DNA from: Hyphomicrobiales bacterium
GTDB taxonomy: Bacteria > Pseudomonadota > Alphaproteobacteria > Rhizobiales > Rhizobiaceae
NCBI GenBank assembly: GCA_900468285.1
Contig: UBTF01000008.1
Location: 186,001-250,000, forward strand
DNA: 64,000 nucleotides
Direction: 5' to 3'
Below the pieces are notes generated by a model. It had not been told where the DNA came from. It made no database searches and was given only the letters and a program-made list of their open reading frames with translations. A program made the translations under genes and the position numbers. Below, piece after piece: positions 18,629 through 27,311 of this stretch (the stretch's first letter is position 1; each line of letters begins with the position of its first letter).

Positions 18629-20446
18629 TCAACTTCTGCCAAACAGTCTTTCGATATCGGAAAGCTTGAGTTCGATATAGGTGGGGCGGCCGTGGTTGCA
18701 CTGGCCTGAGCCGGGTGTGTTTTCCATCTGCCGCAAAAGCGCATTCATTTCTTCTGGCCTCATGCGACGGCCTGACCTGACCGAGCCGTGGCAGGCCATG
18801 GTGGCCGCGACATATTCGAGTTTGTTGCCAAGACTGGCGGCGCTGTCCCATTCGGCAATTTCGTCCGCCAGTTGCCGCACCAGACCCTGAACGTTGACCT
18901 CGCCCAGCATGGAGGGAGTCTCGCGTACGGCGATGGCTCCGGGGCCGAAACGCTCGATGGCAAGGCCCATGCTGTCGAAGCCAGCAGCATGTTCCATCAA
19001 CCGATCGCAATCCTCCTCCGGCAAATCGACAATCTCCGGAATGAGCAGAACCTGAGAGGCAGGACGCCTGGAATGGAGCGCCTTGCGAATTTCCTCAAAG
19101 ACCAGCCGTTCATGGGCTGCGTGTTGGTCAACGATGACAAGGCCATCATCCGTTTGCGCAACTATATAATTGGCGTGCACCTGTGCTCTTGCCGCGCCCA
19201 AAGGATAGCGCGCCGCATCCATGGTGGGAATGCCATCAACGGAAGGTCCAGCCTGTTCGGTACGTGCCGTCGGCATGGTGATATCGGCAAATTGCGCCTG
19301 CGCGGTTTCGCGAAGCGCCAGCTCGCCGCCGACGGACAGGGGCCGCGACGGCGAGGTTGCTGGCGACCATGCCTGAGATGAAAAAGACCGAACGGAAGAG
19401 GGGCTGTAGCCGGGACGAAACGCGCTCATCATCTGCGCAGCACCTGTCGTTGCCGCCCGGTCTCCCTCGCGTGTAAGAGCCTGCCGCACGGCACCGACGA
19501 TCAGCCCGCGTATAAGGCCGGGATCGCGAAACCGCACGTCGGATTTCGCGGGATGGACGTTCACATCCACAAGGGCGGGATCGAGCGTGAGAGAGAGCAC
19601 CGCTATGGGATAGCGGCCATGGGGAATTGTTTCGGCATAGGCACCGCGAATGGCGGACAGAAGCAGTTTGTCCTGCACGGGGCGTCCATTCACAAACATG
19701 TATTGATGCGCCGAATTCCCGCGGTTGAATGTCGGAACACCCGCAAAGCCCGTCAGGGTTACGTCCTCGCGGATGGCATCGATTTCGATGGCATTGTCCT
19801 TGAAGTCGGCACCAAGAATTTGCGCCATGCGCGCAAGGTGGTCATCACCCGTTGCCGGGAATTCCAGTGTCGACCGGTCCGTTCCCGACAGGACGAAGCG
19901 GATATGCGGGAAGGCAATGGCCATGCGTTTGACGATTTCCGTGATCGCGCCCGCTTCAGCCTTTTCCGATTTCAGGAATTTGAGGCGCGCCGGTGTGGCA
20001 AAAAACAGATCGCGCACCTCCACCGTCGTTCCCCTGTTGGAGGGAGCGGGCCGGACAGGCGATACCTTGCCGCCAGCAACAGAGATAACGGCGCCTTCGG
20101 CCGCATCCTTCTGACGACTGGTGATCGTCAGTTTGGCGACCGAGCCGATGGAGGGCAGGGCTTCGCCGCGAAAACCCAGCGTCCTTATATCGTCCAGGTT
20201 CAGGGAAATCTTGGATGTGCAATGTCTGCGGATTGCCAGTTCCAGATCGGAAGCAGACATGCCGCAGCCATTGTCCGATATTCTCACGAGACCCTTGCCG
20301 CCGCCAGCGGTGGCGATTTCGATCCGGGTAGCGCCCGCATCGATCGCATTTTCGATCAATTCCTTTGCAGCGCTGGATGGGCGTTCAATGACTTCGCCGG
20401 CGGCAATCTGATTGATAAGGGTTTCGGAAAGCTGTTTGATGGACAT
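18629..20446 (-). CDS. mutL: DNA mismatch repair protein MutL
   Basis: A 605-residue GHKL ATPase that couples MutS mismatch recognition to strand incision. The N-terminal ATPase motifs are [12 protein letters not shown] (Mg-ATP) and DNGCGM, then [10 protein letters not shown]. The C-terminal endonuclease metal site is present: [13 protein letters not shown] (DQHAx2Ex4E) and a CPHGRP-like CNHGRP near the end. It is therefore the self-nicking type expected in bacteria without MutH. The start at [10 protein letters not shown] (20446) is where homology begins; an in-frame codon 13 residues upstream is less likely. A CtrA-like box lies about 100 bases upstream. Confidence 0.96.
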   Translation of the reverse strand: MSIKQLSETLINQIAAGEVIERPSSAAKELIENAIDAGATRIEIATAGGGKGLVRISDNGCGMSASDLELAIRRHCTSKISLNLDDIRTLGFRGEALPSIGSVAKLTITSRQKDAAEGAVISVAGGKVSPVRPAPSNRGTTVEVRDLFFATPARLKFLKSEKAEAGAITEIVKRMAIAFPHIRFVLSGTDRSTLEFPATGDDHLARMAQILGADFKDNAIEIDAIREDVTLTGFAGVPTFNRGNSAHQYMFVNGRPVQDKLLLSAIRGAYAETIPHGRYPIAVLSLTLDPALVDVNVHPAKSDVRFRDPGLIRGLIVGAVRQALTREGDRAATTGAAQMMSAFRPGYSPSSVRSFSSQAWSPATSPSRPLSVGGELALRETAQAQFADITMPTARTEQAGPSVDGIPTMDAARYPLGAARAQVHANYIVAQTDDGLVIVDQHAAHERLVFEEIRKALHSRRPASQVLLIPEIVDLPEEDCDRLMEHAAGFDSMGLAIERFGPGAIAVRETPSMLGEVNVQGLVRQLADEIAEWDSAASLGNKLEYVAATMACHGSVRSGRRMRPEEMNALLRQMENTPGSGQCNHGRPTYIELKLSDIERLFGRS

Positions 20447-20782
20447 GACGCCATTTTCGAGGATTCGAGAGGTTTGCGAAAGCAAAATCCATCCAAATGG
20501 CGAAAAATGCGGGGTTGTCCCGCCAAATATTTCTTGGGCACAGCGTTAAGTGCGTCTTAAGCTAATAATTTTAGTGTGCAACCAGCTCGCAATGAATGCA
20601 GCATCATCCCGGCGCCCACCGCAGCAGGATGATTTGTGACGAAAAGCAGAGGGCGTTGCCAGGACGAGCCAGTCTGCTTCAGGTTTCACACAACATGCCC
20701 TTTATCTTCAGACATTTCCCCCCGGCCAGAGGCCGATTTTGAGAGTGTAATTCGCTTTGAGACAGGCATGTGAGGAAGTGCA
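20447..20782. other. 336-base divergent intergenic region (mutL / PAS-receiver gene)
   Basis: No gene seen. It holds the promoters for mutL (-) and the PAS-receiver gene (+), and a TTAA-N7-TTAA box at 20546-20560. The GAGGAAG ribosome site for the plus-strand gene lies at its right end. No strong sigma-70 hexamers stand out. Confidence 0.6.
20546..20560. promoter_or_regulatory. CtrA-like binding site (TTAA-N7-TTAA)
   Basis: TTAA at 20546-20549 and 20557-20560 are separated by exactly seven bases. This is the full-site spacing of the cell-cycle regulator CtrA in alphaproteobacteria. It is 100 bases from the mutL start and about 220 bases from the PAS-receiver start. Both extra C positions of the best consensus are absent. 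Confidence 0.4.
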
Positions 20783-22441
20783 ATGAATGGTGGGGCGTCG
20801 ACCTGCGCAGATATGTATACTGCCATGCTCGAAGCCTTTTGCGATGCCATGTCGGTTGCCCTCATCGGCTATGATCGCGATGATCACATTGCCTTCGCCA
20901 ACCGGCGAGTGCTCAGTCTTCTGCCCCTCAATGAAGCGGACATAGCCACCGGAACGCGCCTTCGCGATTTCATCGGCGCTGTCTACGATTGCCGCAGGCC
21001 GGATGGCGATGCCGTGCAGCCGCGATTGGCAGATCGTGAAGACTGGATTGCCGAACGTCTCGCCTCACACTGGAAAGAGCGGTCGGAATTTACCGAGCGC
21101 GGACTTGGCGACCGTTGGCTGCGCTTCACCCAACGACGATTGCCTTCCGGCATGGGCATCTGCGTCATTTCCGACATTTCCGAACAGAAGAAACGCGAGG
21201 ACCAGTGGCGTTCCGATATTGAACGGGTGCAACTGACCGAAGAGATACTGGACACGCTGCCGCTTTCGATTTTCGTCAAGGACCGCAACGCGACCTATGT
21301 CGGCGTCAACAAGGCTGGCTGCGCCCTGCTGGAAACATCGGCAGACCTTATCCTCGGGCGCACGGTTGCCGACATTCATTCCGATCCTGTTGCCTCGCGG
21401 ATCGATGCCATGGACCGCCATGTGCTGGACACCGGAAGACCCGCAATTCTGCCGGAGCGTTTAACGCGCCTGACGGGAGAGGAAATTCTCGTCATCACAA
21501 GAAAGCAGAGGGTCGGTAAACCGGGCCGATATTTTCTCGTTACGACCATGGATGATGTATCTGCCTTCGCCACCACCGGAGCGGACGGAAAACAGGTCAT
21601 TTCCGGGCTGGAGCACATGTCATTCGTTCAGACGTCCTACATGGACGACGAGCACCATCAGGCTTCCCGAATTTTGCAGGGTCGCAGCATTTTGATCGTT
21701 ACGCCCAATGCAAAGCTTGGCGAACAGGCGTCGAAGAAGATGAGCGCCATGGGTATCGATTGCGCAGTTGCATCGGGATACCGAGAGCAGAAAGCCTTCA
21801 TGGAGTACGCCGCCTCCGCCAATGTGCGGATCGATCTCGTGGTCGTGGACATACAACTGGACGTCGCCTGCCTTGATCTGCCGCCAGTGTACGGCGTCGA
21901 TGTCATGACGGTCGATGATTTTCAGCTCGAAGGCATGATCATCAGTCAGGTTACACGTCACTTCCGTCTCATCGCCCAGAATGCGATCGCCGAACGGGCA
22001 GGGGAAGGCGTGGACATCTCCACCGGCACGGAGAAAGCGTCCCCTAAACGAGCGACCGAAGTTCTGGTCGTGGAAGACAACACGATCAACCAGATTGTCT
22101 TTTCACAAATACTCGAAAGCATGGGGTTGACTTACAAGATCGCGGCTACGGGCGCTGAGGCCCTGCGGCTTTACGAGCAGGAAAAACCGTCTTTCGTGCT
22201 GATGGATACGACACTGCCGGATTTCGATGGCTTTGAGGCGACCCGCAGGCTGCGCAAGATATCGCATCAACAGGACCGCGTCCCCGTTATTGGTGTTGTT
22301 GCACTTGCTTTCGAGGGTGACCGACAGGCTTGCTTGGATGCGGGAATGGACGATATGCTGTTAAAACCGATCAGCCCCGACATGATAGAAGCATTACTGA
22401 AACGATACATGCCTCAGAAAAACCAGTTCAACCATGGTTGA
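20783..22441 (+). CDS. PAS-PAS-pseudoreceiver-receiver protein lacking a histidine kinase domain
   Basis: A 552-residue cytoplasmic signalling protein. PAS-like domains lie at about residues 15-130 and 150-270 (PLSIFVKDRNATYVGVNKAG is typical). Then comes a degenerate receiver-like fold (about 300-385, RSILIVTPNAKLG and LVVVDIQL). A C-terminal receiver (about 425-545) has LVVEDNTINQ, phospho-acceptor Asp 475 in LMDTTLPDFDG and Lys 528. The switch Thr/Ser of the receiver is Val 506. No HisKA or HATPase segment is present between PAS and receivers, although this order usually belongs to hybrid kinases. The next gene, 122 bases on, is a GGDEF-EAL protein, a possible output partner. Confidence 0.85.
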   Translation: MNGGASTCADMYTAMLEAFCDAMSVALIGYDRDDHIAFANRRVLSLLPLNEADIATGTRLRDFIGAVYDCRRPDGDAVQPRLADREDWIAERLASHWKERSEFTERGLGDRWLRFTQRRLPSGMGICVISDISEQKKREDQWRSDIERVQLTEEILDTLPLSIFVKDRNATYVGVNKAGCALLETSADLILGRTVADIHSDPVASRIDAMDRHVLDTGRPAILPERLTRLTGEEILVITRKQRVGKPGRYFLVTTMDDVSAFATTGADGKQVISGLEHMSFVQTSYMDDEHHQASRILQGRSILIVTPNAKLGEQASKKMSAMGIDCAVASGYREQKAFMEYAASANVRIDLVVVDIQLDVACLDLPPVYGVDVMTVDDFQLEGMIISQVTRHFRLIAQNAIAERAGEGVDISTGTEKASPKRATEVLVVEDNTINQIVFSQILESMGLTYKIAATGAEALRLYEQEKPSFVLMDTTLPDFDGFEATRRLRKISHQQDRVPVIGVVALAFEGDRQACLDAGMDDMLLKPISPDMIEALLKRYMPQKNQFNHG

Positions 22442-22563
22442 GCCGGGAAAATATAGAAATCGGGCCCGGAAAATCGGTGGCAATTTCGCAGAGTTCCGCG
22501 ATAGTGTTTTCGCAAGAATCAAACATTATTGATCAACACTGACTTCAGTTTGTTGACTAGGAC

Positions 22564-23931
22564 ATGCGCATGAAACCGCCCGAGCCAAATGCGCCACAAG
22601 TGAGCCAGCACGAGTTGCAGGCCATGGCGTATAGCGACCCTTTGACAGGGTTGGGCAACCGGTACAGGCTTCGCGACAAGATCAGAATGCTTGCCGCAGA
22701 ACGTGCGACTGATCCGGCGCCGTTTACCATCGGCGTGGCGAATATAGACGGCTTCAAACCCATCAATGATCTTTTTGGCGCCGAAGCGGGCGACGAAATC
22801 CTGTGTCAGGTTGCGCATCGTCTCAAAGCCTGTGTGCCTGATGGTGCTGTCGTTACGCGTCATGATGGCGATGAATTTGCTTTCGTGCTGCCGCTGGTGT
22901 TCGAACGGCTGGGTGCCGAGCGCGTCGGCAACATGATCAAGGATGTCCTGTCCGCTCCCTATGATCTGGGCGACCGCAACGTTCGGCTATCGTCATCCTT
23001 TGGCTTTGCCATTTATCCCTTCGCGGGCGAGGAATTCGAGGATCTGCTGAAAAGCGCGGAAACTGCGCTTTATCGTTCCAAGCGTCGCGGTCGCGGGCAG
23101 ATTACTGTCTATTCGCGTGAGATTGCGCAGGAGATGAAACGTGCCACGCAGCTTGAGCAGGCTCTGCGCAATGCCATCATCACCGATGCGGTGGACGTGC
23201 ATTTTCAGCCGATCGTGCGGTTGCACAGTGCAACGGTGATCGGCTTCGAGGCTCTCGCGCGCTGGAACGATCCTGATCTCGGCTTCGTCTCGCCCGCCGT
23301 TTTCGTGCCGCTGGCGGAAGAGCGCGGTTTTATCGACGCTCTCTCCGAAACGCTGTTGCGCAAGGCGGCGGAAGCAGCGCTTTCATGGCCGCGAGAGCTG
23401 TTCTTGTCTTTCAACCTCTCGTCCGCGCAATTGATGGACCCGACGACGGCTGGCAACATCCTGTCCATCTTGCGGCGCGTGGGGCTCGATCCCAGAAGGC
23501 TGGAGCTTGAGATCACCGAAACCGCGGTCATGACATCGGCAGACACGGCCCAGCGCATTATCCGCGAGCTTCAGCAGGCGGGCGTCAAAATCTCGCTGGA
23601 TGACTTTGGCACCGGCCAGTCAAGTCTCGGCCGCTTGAGAGATTTCTCGTTCGACAAGGTCAAGATCGATCGGGCGTTCGTATCGCGGATCAGCACCGAC
23701 CGCCCGTCCGAACATATCATCAAGGCAATCGTGGCCATGTGTGATGGTCTCGATCTGGAAGTCGTAGCGGAGGGGATCGAAAACAAGTCCGAGGCCGACA
23801 AGCTGCGCAGTCTCGGCTGTGCCATGGGGCAGGGCTATTTCTACGGACGCCCGGTAGATGCCGCCGCCACCCAGCGATATCTTCAGGAAAACTACCGCGA
23901 TCTGCCGACATCCGGTCTGGATTTCAGCTGA
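22564..23931 (+). CDS. GGDEF-EAL domain protein, probable c-di-GMP phosphodiesterase
   Basis: A 455-residue cytoplasmic protein. The GGDEF domain (about residues 15-180) begins with DPLTGLGNRYRL, but its active-site motif is D101-G-D-E-F instead of GGDEF, so cyclase activity is doubtful. The EAL domain (about 190-445) looks complete: GFEALARW, FNLSSAQL, ITETAVM, LDDFGTGQSSL, KIDRAFV, VVAEGIE and GQGYFYGRP. It should cleave c-di-GMP, possibly with GTP sensing by the degenerate GGDEF. An ATG two codons downstream (22570) has better spacing to AGGA and may be the true start. It lies downstream of the PAS-receiver gene on the same strand. Confidence 0.92.
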   Translation: MRMKPPEPNAPQVSQHELQAMAYSDPLTGLGNRYRLRDKIRMLAAERATDPAPFTIGVANIDGFKPINDLFGAEAGDEILCQVAHRLKACVPDGAVVTRHDGDEFAFVLPLVFERLGAERVGNMIKDVLSAPYDLGDRNVRLSSSFGFAIYPFAGEEFEDLLKSAETALYRSKRRGRGQITVYSREIAQEMKRATQLEQALRNAIITDAVDVHFQPIVRLHSATVIGFEALARWNDPDLGFVSPAVFVPLAEERGFIDALSETLLRKAAEAALSWPRELFLSFNLSSAQLMDPTTAGNILSILRRVGLDPRRLELEITETAVMTSADTAQRIIRELQQAGVKISLDDFGTGQSSLGRLRDFSFDKVKIDRAFVSRISTDRPSEHIIKAIVAMCDGLDLEVVAEGIENKSEADKLRSLGCAMGQGYFYGRPVDAAATQRYLQENYRDLPTSGLDFS

Positions 23932-23968
23932 CCCGGGAAAGGGCCAAAGGGCGCCTTTCCCGGGTCAG
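23928..23968. terminator. Long perfect stem-loop between convergent genes
   Basis: A 15-bp perfect inverted repeat (CTGACCCGGGAAAGG and its complement, loop 11 bases) includes the stop codon of the EAL gene in its left arm. It ends just before the stop of the lactonase gene on the other strand. No T-tract follows, but the stem is very stable and probably serves both transcripts. Confidence 0.75.
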
Positions 23969-23971
23969 GGA

Positions 23972-24859
23972 TCAGGCGATGTAAGCGCCATCGGCCATGC
24001 CTTTGACCTCTATGCCAAGGTCGAAGGTCGCGCCAAACATCGGATTGGCCTTGATGGTGGCCTCGTCCAGACCTTCGCAGGCTGAGGTGAGGCCAAGGCG
24101 GTTGAGGCCGCTGCCGAAAAAGACCGGACACGTGGATTGTTCCGCTGGCACAAGATAGCGATCGAGATGCTTTCCATCGGCGGAGTAGCGATCAACGGCA
24201 CCCATTCCCCAGCGCGCATTCCAGATATGGCCATCCGCATCGCATACGGAGCCATCGATGCCACCGTCCTCACCAGCCTGATCAACCAGTATCTTGGCTT
24301 GTCCAACCGGCAACCCGGTTGCCGGATCGAGTGGAACGGCCATCAATCTGTTGACCTTGGTATCCACATAATACCCCGTCGCTCCATCGGGAGAAAAGCA
24401 GATGGAGTTGGAAATGCTGATGTTCTCGACCAGCGTCGTCACCACGCCGCTGGCGACGTGATAGATACCGCCTGCTCCATCTTCTGCCTTCTTGCCCATT
24501 GTGCCGATCCACAATGCACCGCAGGAATGAACGCGGCCGTCATTGGAGCGATTGCCAGGCTTGCCCGGCTCGAAATCCGCATGAAAGGAAAGTTCGCCTG
24601 TTGCCCGGTCACGGAGGAAGAGTCCATCTTCGGACGCGAGCAATTGACGCTTCTCGTCGATGCGAGCGACGACGCTTGCCATGAAAGGCAGGGCATGGAC
24701 CGCTTTCTGGCCGCTCGAGATATCGAGTTCGTGAAGTTCCTTGCCGAGAATGTTCAGCCAGCAAAGCTTGCCCGTGATTGGATCGAACGCCGGTCCTTCA
24801 CCGAGATGCATCTGCGTGGCATCCAGCACGCTGCCTTTGAAGTCGTGTATGGTGGCCAT
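23972..24859 (-). CDS. SMP-30/gluconolactonase family protein, probable sugar lactonase
   Basis: A 295-residue six-bladed propeller lactonase. The metal site residues typical of the family are visible: Glu 21 in HLGEGPAFDP, Asn in RSNDGRVHSCGALWIGTM, Asn in SNSICFSPDG and Asp in GIDGSVCDADG. The likely role is hydrolysis of D-galactono-lactone to D-galactonate. This is inferred from its place as the last gene of the SDR-dgoK-dgoA operon; its start is two bases after dgoA. Other aldonolactones are possible substrates. Confidence 0.9.
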   Translation of the reverse strand: MATIHDFKGSVLDATQMHLGEGPAFDPITGKLCWLNILGKELHELDISSGQKAVHALPFMASVVARIDEKRQLLASEDGLFLRDRATGELSFHADFEPGKPGNRSNDGRVHSCGALWIGTMGKKAEDGAGGIYHVASGVVTTLVENISISNSICFSPDGATGYYVDTKVNRLMAVPLDPATGLPVGQAKILVDQAGEDGGIDGSVCDADGHIWNARWGMGAVDRYSADGKHLDRYLVPAEQSTCPVFFGSGLNRLGLTSACEGLDEATIKANPMFGATFDLGIEVKGMADGAYIA

Positions 24860-24861
24860 GC

Positions 24862-25491
24862 CTATGCTCCGATCGCTGTTTCATAGGCCTTGACGGTCAT
24901 CAGCGCGCGTTCGTGGACATCTGAGGCCGTCATGCCTGGCTTGTACAGGCTCGTGCCAAGGCCAAAGGCCGTGATGCCTGCGCTGGTGTAGTCGCTGAAA
25001 TTCTTGTCCGACACGCCGCCGACTGCGGCAACCAGCGTATCCTTCGGCAGAATCGTTCTGATGGCGTTGATACCCGACGGACCGATTACGCTGGCGGGGA
25101 AGAACTTGAGGCCGGTCGCACCCGCTTTCAGCGCCAGCAGCGCCTCCGTCGGTGTCAGAACGCCGGGCATTGTAACCATGCCTTTTTCGCGTGCAGCCGT
25201 GATCACCTCGACATCCACATTGGGGCTGACCATGAGCTTGCCGCCCACCGCATCAAGCCTTGCGACATCATCGATTGTCAACACCGTGCCCGCGCCGATC
25301 AGGGCATCCGACGGTGCCAGCTTCGCAGCGATTTCGATGGAGCGAAAGGCGTCCGGTGAATTGAGCGGTATTTCGATCGCGCGCAAGCCGCTTTCGAGAA
25401 GCACACTGACGATGCCTTCTGCTTCTTCCGGCTTTATACCGCGCAGAATGGCGACCAACGGATATTTCATGGGTGGAAAGGGGATACGCAT
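24862..25491 (-). CDS. dgoA: 2-dehydro-3-deoxy-6-phosphogalactonate aldolase
   Basis: Splits 2-keto-3-deoxy-6-phosphogalactonate into pyruvate and glyceraldehyde 3-phosphate. The 209-residue protein is a class I KDPG/KDPGal aldolase: Glu 40 in RAIEIPLNSP and Schiff-base Lys 129 in GLKFFPAS. The IPLNSP segment is what I associate with KDPGal aldolases; KDPG aldolases usually read TLRTP there. The ATG at 25491 follows a GAGGAG site. An upstream in-frame ATG overlaps dgoK and lacks homology. The gap to dgoK is ten bases. Confidence 0.92.
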   Translation of the reverse strand: MRIPFPPMKYPLVAILRGIKPEEAEGIVSVLLESGLRAIEIPLNSPDAFRSIEIAAKLAPSDALIGAGTVLTIDDVARLDAVGGKLMVSPNVDVEVITAAREKGMVTMPGVLTPTEALLALKAGATGLKFFPASVIGPSGINAIRTILPKDTLVAAVGGVSDKNFSDYTSAGITAFGLGTSLYKPGMTASDVHERALMTVKAYETAIGA

Positions 25492-25501
25492 CTTAAACTC
25501 C

Positions 25502-26419
25502 TCAGTGCCATATGGCGTTTGCGGCGGCGACAAGCCCGTTGCGAACGGCTTCATCGGCATCAATGGTAACGAAATCTATGGAAAGCGCCTCAAAAGCGGC
25601 GCTGTAAAGAGCACCAAGCGCGCCGGATGCGATCAGCACCACCTTGGCGCTCTTGGGTGCAGTGGAGTGCGCTCCGGCAATCTCCAGCCCGATCATGGTG
25701 CCCGAAAGTCTTGCCTTTGCGTCGGTGGGTGTGAGGCCATGCAACAATTGCCCGGACCGAACGGTAAACAGTCGGTTGGTCGCCATATACGGATGCGCAT
25801 AGCTATCGGCCACCGCAGAACGAAACGCGGGAAGATCGCCGGTAAATGGGCTCGCGTCCGCAAGGGCGTGGGACAGGATGGAATGCTTTGAGATGACGTC
25901 GAACAATTCCCCGGTCATGAATGTCGAAAACCCGGTGACCTTGAGCGCATTGACGCTGACCCATTTGGAATGGGTTCCCGGCATGCAGACGAGCTGCTCG
26001 CCGGTCCTGTGGTGTTCGGACAAGGCCCCGAGCAATTGTGTTTCCTCGCCACGCATCACATCTGGCGCATCGTTCGAACGTTGCGCCAGTCCGGGCAGAA
26101 TACGGATGTCATCCGTTTGACCCTCGACGCGCACGGCACCCTTCAAGACTTCTGAAAGATCAGCCGGGACATCCACATAGCCAGCCTCCACCCAGCCCTG
26201 ACGAGCGCCAGCCATGCCGCAGATAATCACGGGCAGACCGGCAGGTGCAGAGAGTGCCGCCAGATGGGAAGACAACACGTTTGCAAAACCCGTCTGCATG
26301 GCGGTCGTCATGCCTTCGCCGCTTCTGCGTTCGCCGAGGATTTCCCCGGACGCGCTCATCAGCCAAAGCCGGAAACTGGTCGTACCCCAGTCCACAGCAA
26401 CAAATGCGGCATCGGACAT
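25502..26419 (-). CDS. dgoK: 2-dehydro-3-deoxygalactonokinase
   Basis: Phosphorylates 2-keto-3-deoxy-D-galactonate at C6 with ATP. The 305-residue sequence opens VAVDWGTTSFRLWLM, the phosphate-binding loop of the DgoK family. It has MAGARQGW and CMPGTHSKWV, both family landmarks. The start ATG overlaps the stop of the upstream SDR gene by one base (TAATG), which implies translational coupling. dgoA follows after ten bases. Confidence 0.93.
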   Translation of the reverse strand: MSDAAFVAVDWGTTSFRLWLMSASGEILGERRSGEGMTTAMQTGFANVLSSHLAALSAPAGLPVIICGMAGARQGWVEAGYVDVPADLSEVLKGAVRVEGQTDDIRILPGLAQRSNDAPDVMRGEETQLLGALSEHHRTGEQLVCMPGTHSKWVSVNALKVTGFSTFMTGELFDVISKHSILSHALADASPFTGDLPAFRSAVADSYAHPYMATNRLFTVRSGQLLHGLTPTDAKARLSGTMIGLEIAGAHSTAPKSAKVVLIASGALGALYSAAFEALSIDFVTIDADEAVRNGLVAAANAIWH

Positions 26420-27189
26420 TACAAAAGACCTCCATCAATGATGATTGTTTGCGCCGTCATGGCGGCAGATGCGGATGAGGCAAGAAACATGCAGGGGCCG
26501 ACAAGGTCTTCGGCCGACAGCGCACGTTTCAGGCATTGGCGCGACACGCTCTGGGAAATGGACTCGTCCGTCAGCCAGAGGTCGCGCTGCCTCTCGGTGA
26601 CGATCATGCCGGGCAAAATCGCGTTGACGCGGATGTTCTCCGGACCCAGCCGCCCGGCCAGACTTTTCGTAAGCCCGATGATGCCGGCTTTCGCTGCAGC
26701 ATAGGCGGGCAGTTCGCCCATATTGAGAAGGTAGGAGATGGAGGAGAAATTGATGACCGAGGCGGCCTGAGCCTGACGCAGATAGGGCAGGGCGGCCTGA
26801 GTGACGAAAAAGACCGGCTTCAGATTGACCGCATGGTTGGCGTCCCAGTATTCGCTGGTCACCTCGTCAATATCATGCCGGTCATCCCAGGCGGCATTGT
26901 TGACCAGGACCTTGATCCCGTCTGTAGCCTGTGCCGCAGCATGAACGGCGCTCGAGAGCTGATCGGCTACGCGCAGATCGCCATGGACGAAGGTGACCAG
27001 ATGACGGGCGTCGCCGCTCAAGGATGTGGCAAGCGCCTCTCCCGCCTGGATGTTGACATCGATAAAGGCGACTTTCGCGCCGCTTTTGGAAAAGGCGCGG
27101 ACCAGTGAGGCGCCGATGCCGGTGGCGCCGCCGGTGATCAAGACGCCTTGATCCGCAAACTCAGGGTCGTGCCTCGTCACCTGCGCCAT
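26419..27189 (-). CDS. SDR-family NAD(P) dehydrogenase, probable D-galactose 1-dehydrogenase
   Basis: A classical short-chain dehydrogenase of 256 residues. It has the cofactor loop TGGATGIG (residues 19-26), NNAA, a catalytic Ser in NFSSIS and Tyr/Lys in YAAAK. A role oxidising galactose (or a related sugar) to its lactone fits the operon's lactonase, kinase and aldolase, but the substrate is inferred. I chose the ATG at 27189 because GGAG precedes it. The longer start at 27222 would place the start codon inside a palindromic operator. First gene of the operon, divergent from the IclR gene. Confidence 0.85.
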   Translation of the reverse strand: MAQVTRHDPEFADQGVLITGGATGIGASLVRAFSKSGAKVAFIDVNIQAGEALATSLSGDARHLVTFVHGDLRVADQLSSAVHAAAQATDGIKVLVNNAAWDDRHDIDEVTSEYWDANHAVNLKPVFFVTQAALPYLRQAQAASVINFSSISYLLNMGELPAYAAAKAGIIGLTKSLAGRLGPENIRVNAILPGMIVTERQRDLWLTDESISQSVSRQCLKRALSAEDLVGPCMFLASSASAAMTAQTIIIDGGLL

Positions 27190-27215
27190 CCCGCTCTCCA
27201 GATTGAGGATTGCCT

Positions 27216-27232
27216 GTTCCATTATTTGGAAC
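27216..27232. promoter_or_regulatory. IclR-type operator copy 1
   Basis: A perfect inverted repeat GTTCCA-N5-TGGAAC. It lies downstream of the predicted -10 of the dgo operon and between the two divergent genes. Binding here would block transcription of the operon. It begins exactly 20 bases before copy 2. Confidence 0.7.
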
Positions 27233-27235
27233 TAT

Positions 27236-27252
27236 GTTTCATTAAATGGAAT
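27236..27252. promoter_or_regulatory. IclR-type operator copy 2
   Basis: A near-perfect copy, GTTTCA-N5-TGGAAT, in phase with copy 1 at 20-base spacing (two helical turns). It overlaps the predicted -10 hexamer and start point of the minus-strand promoter. Confidence 0.65.
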
Positions 27253-27280
27253 AGTGCACTTTCCGCTCTTGCAATGTCAA
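27251..27280 (-). promoter_or_regulatory. Predicted sigma-70 promoter of the SDR-dgoK-dgoA-lactonase operon
   Basis: On the minus strand a perfect -35 TTGACA (27275-27280) is followed after 18 bases by CACTAT (27251-27256). Transcription would start near 27244, inside operator copy 2, which is a typical repressor arrangement. Confidence 0.6.
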
Positions 27281-27311
27281 GCATGGCTGGTTGGTTGATC
27301 GAGGAAACATC

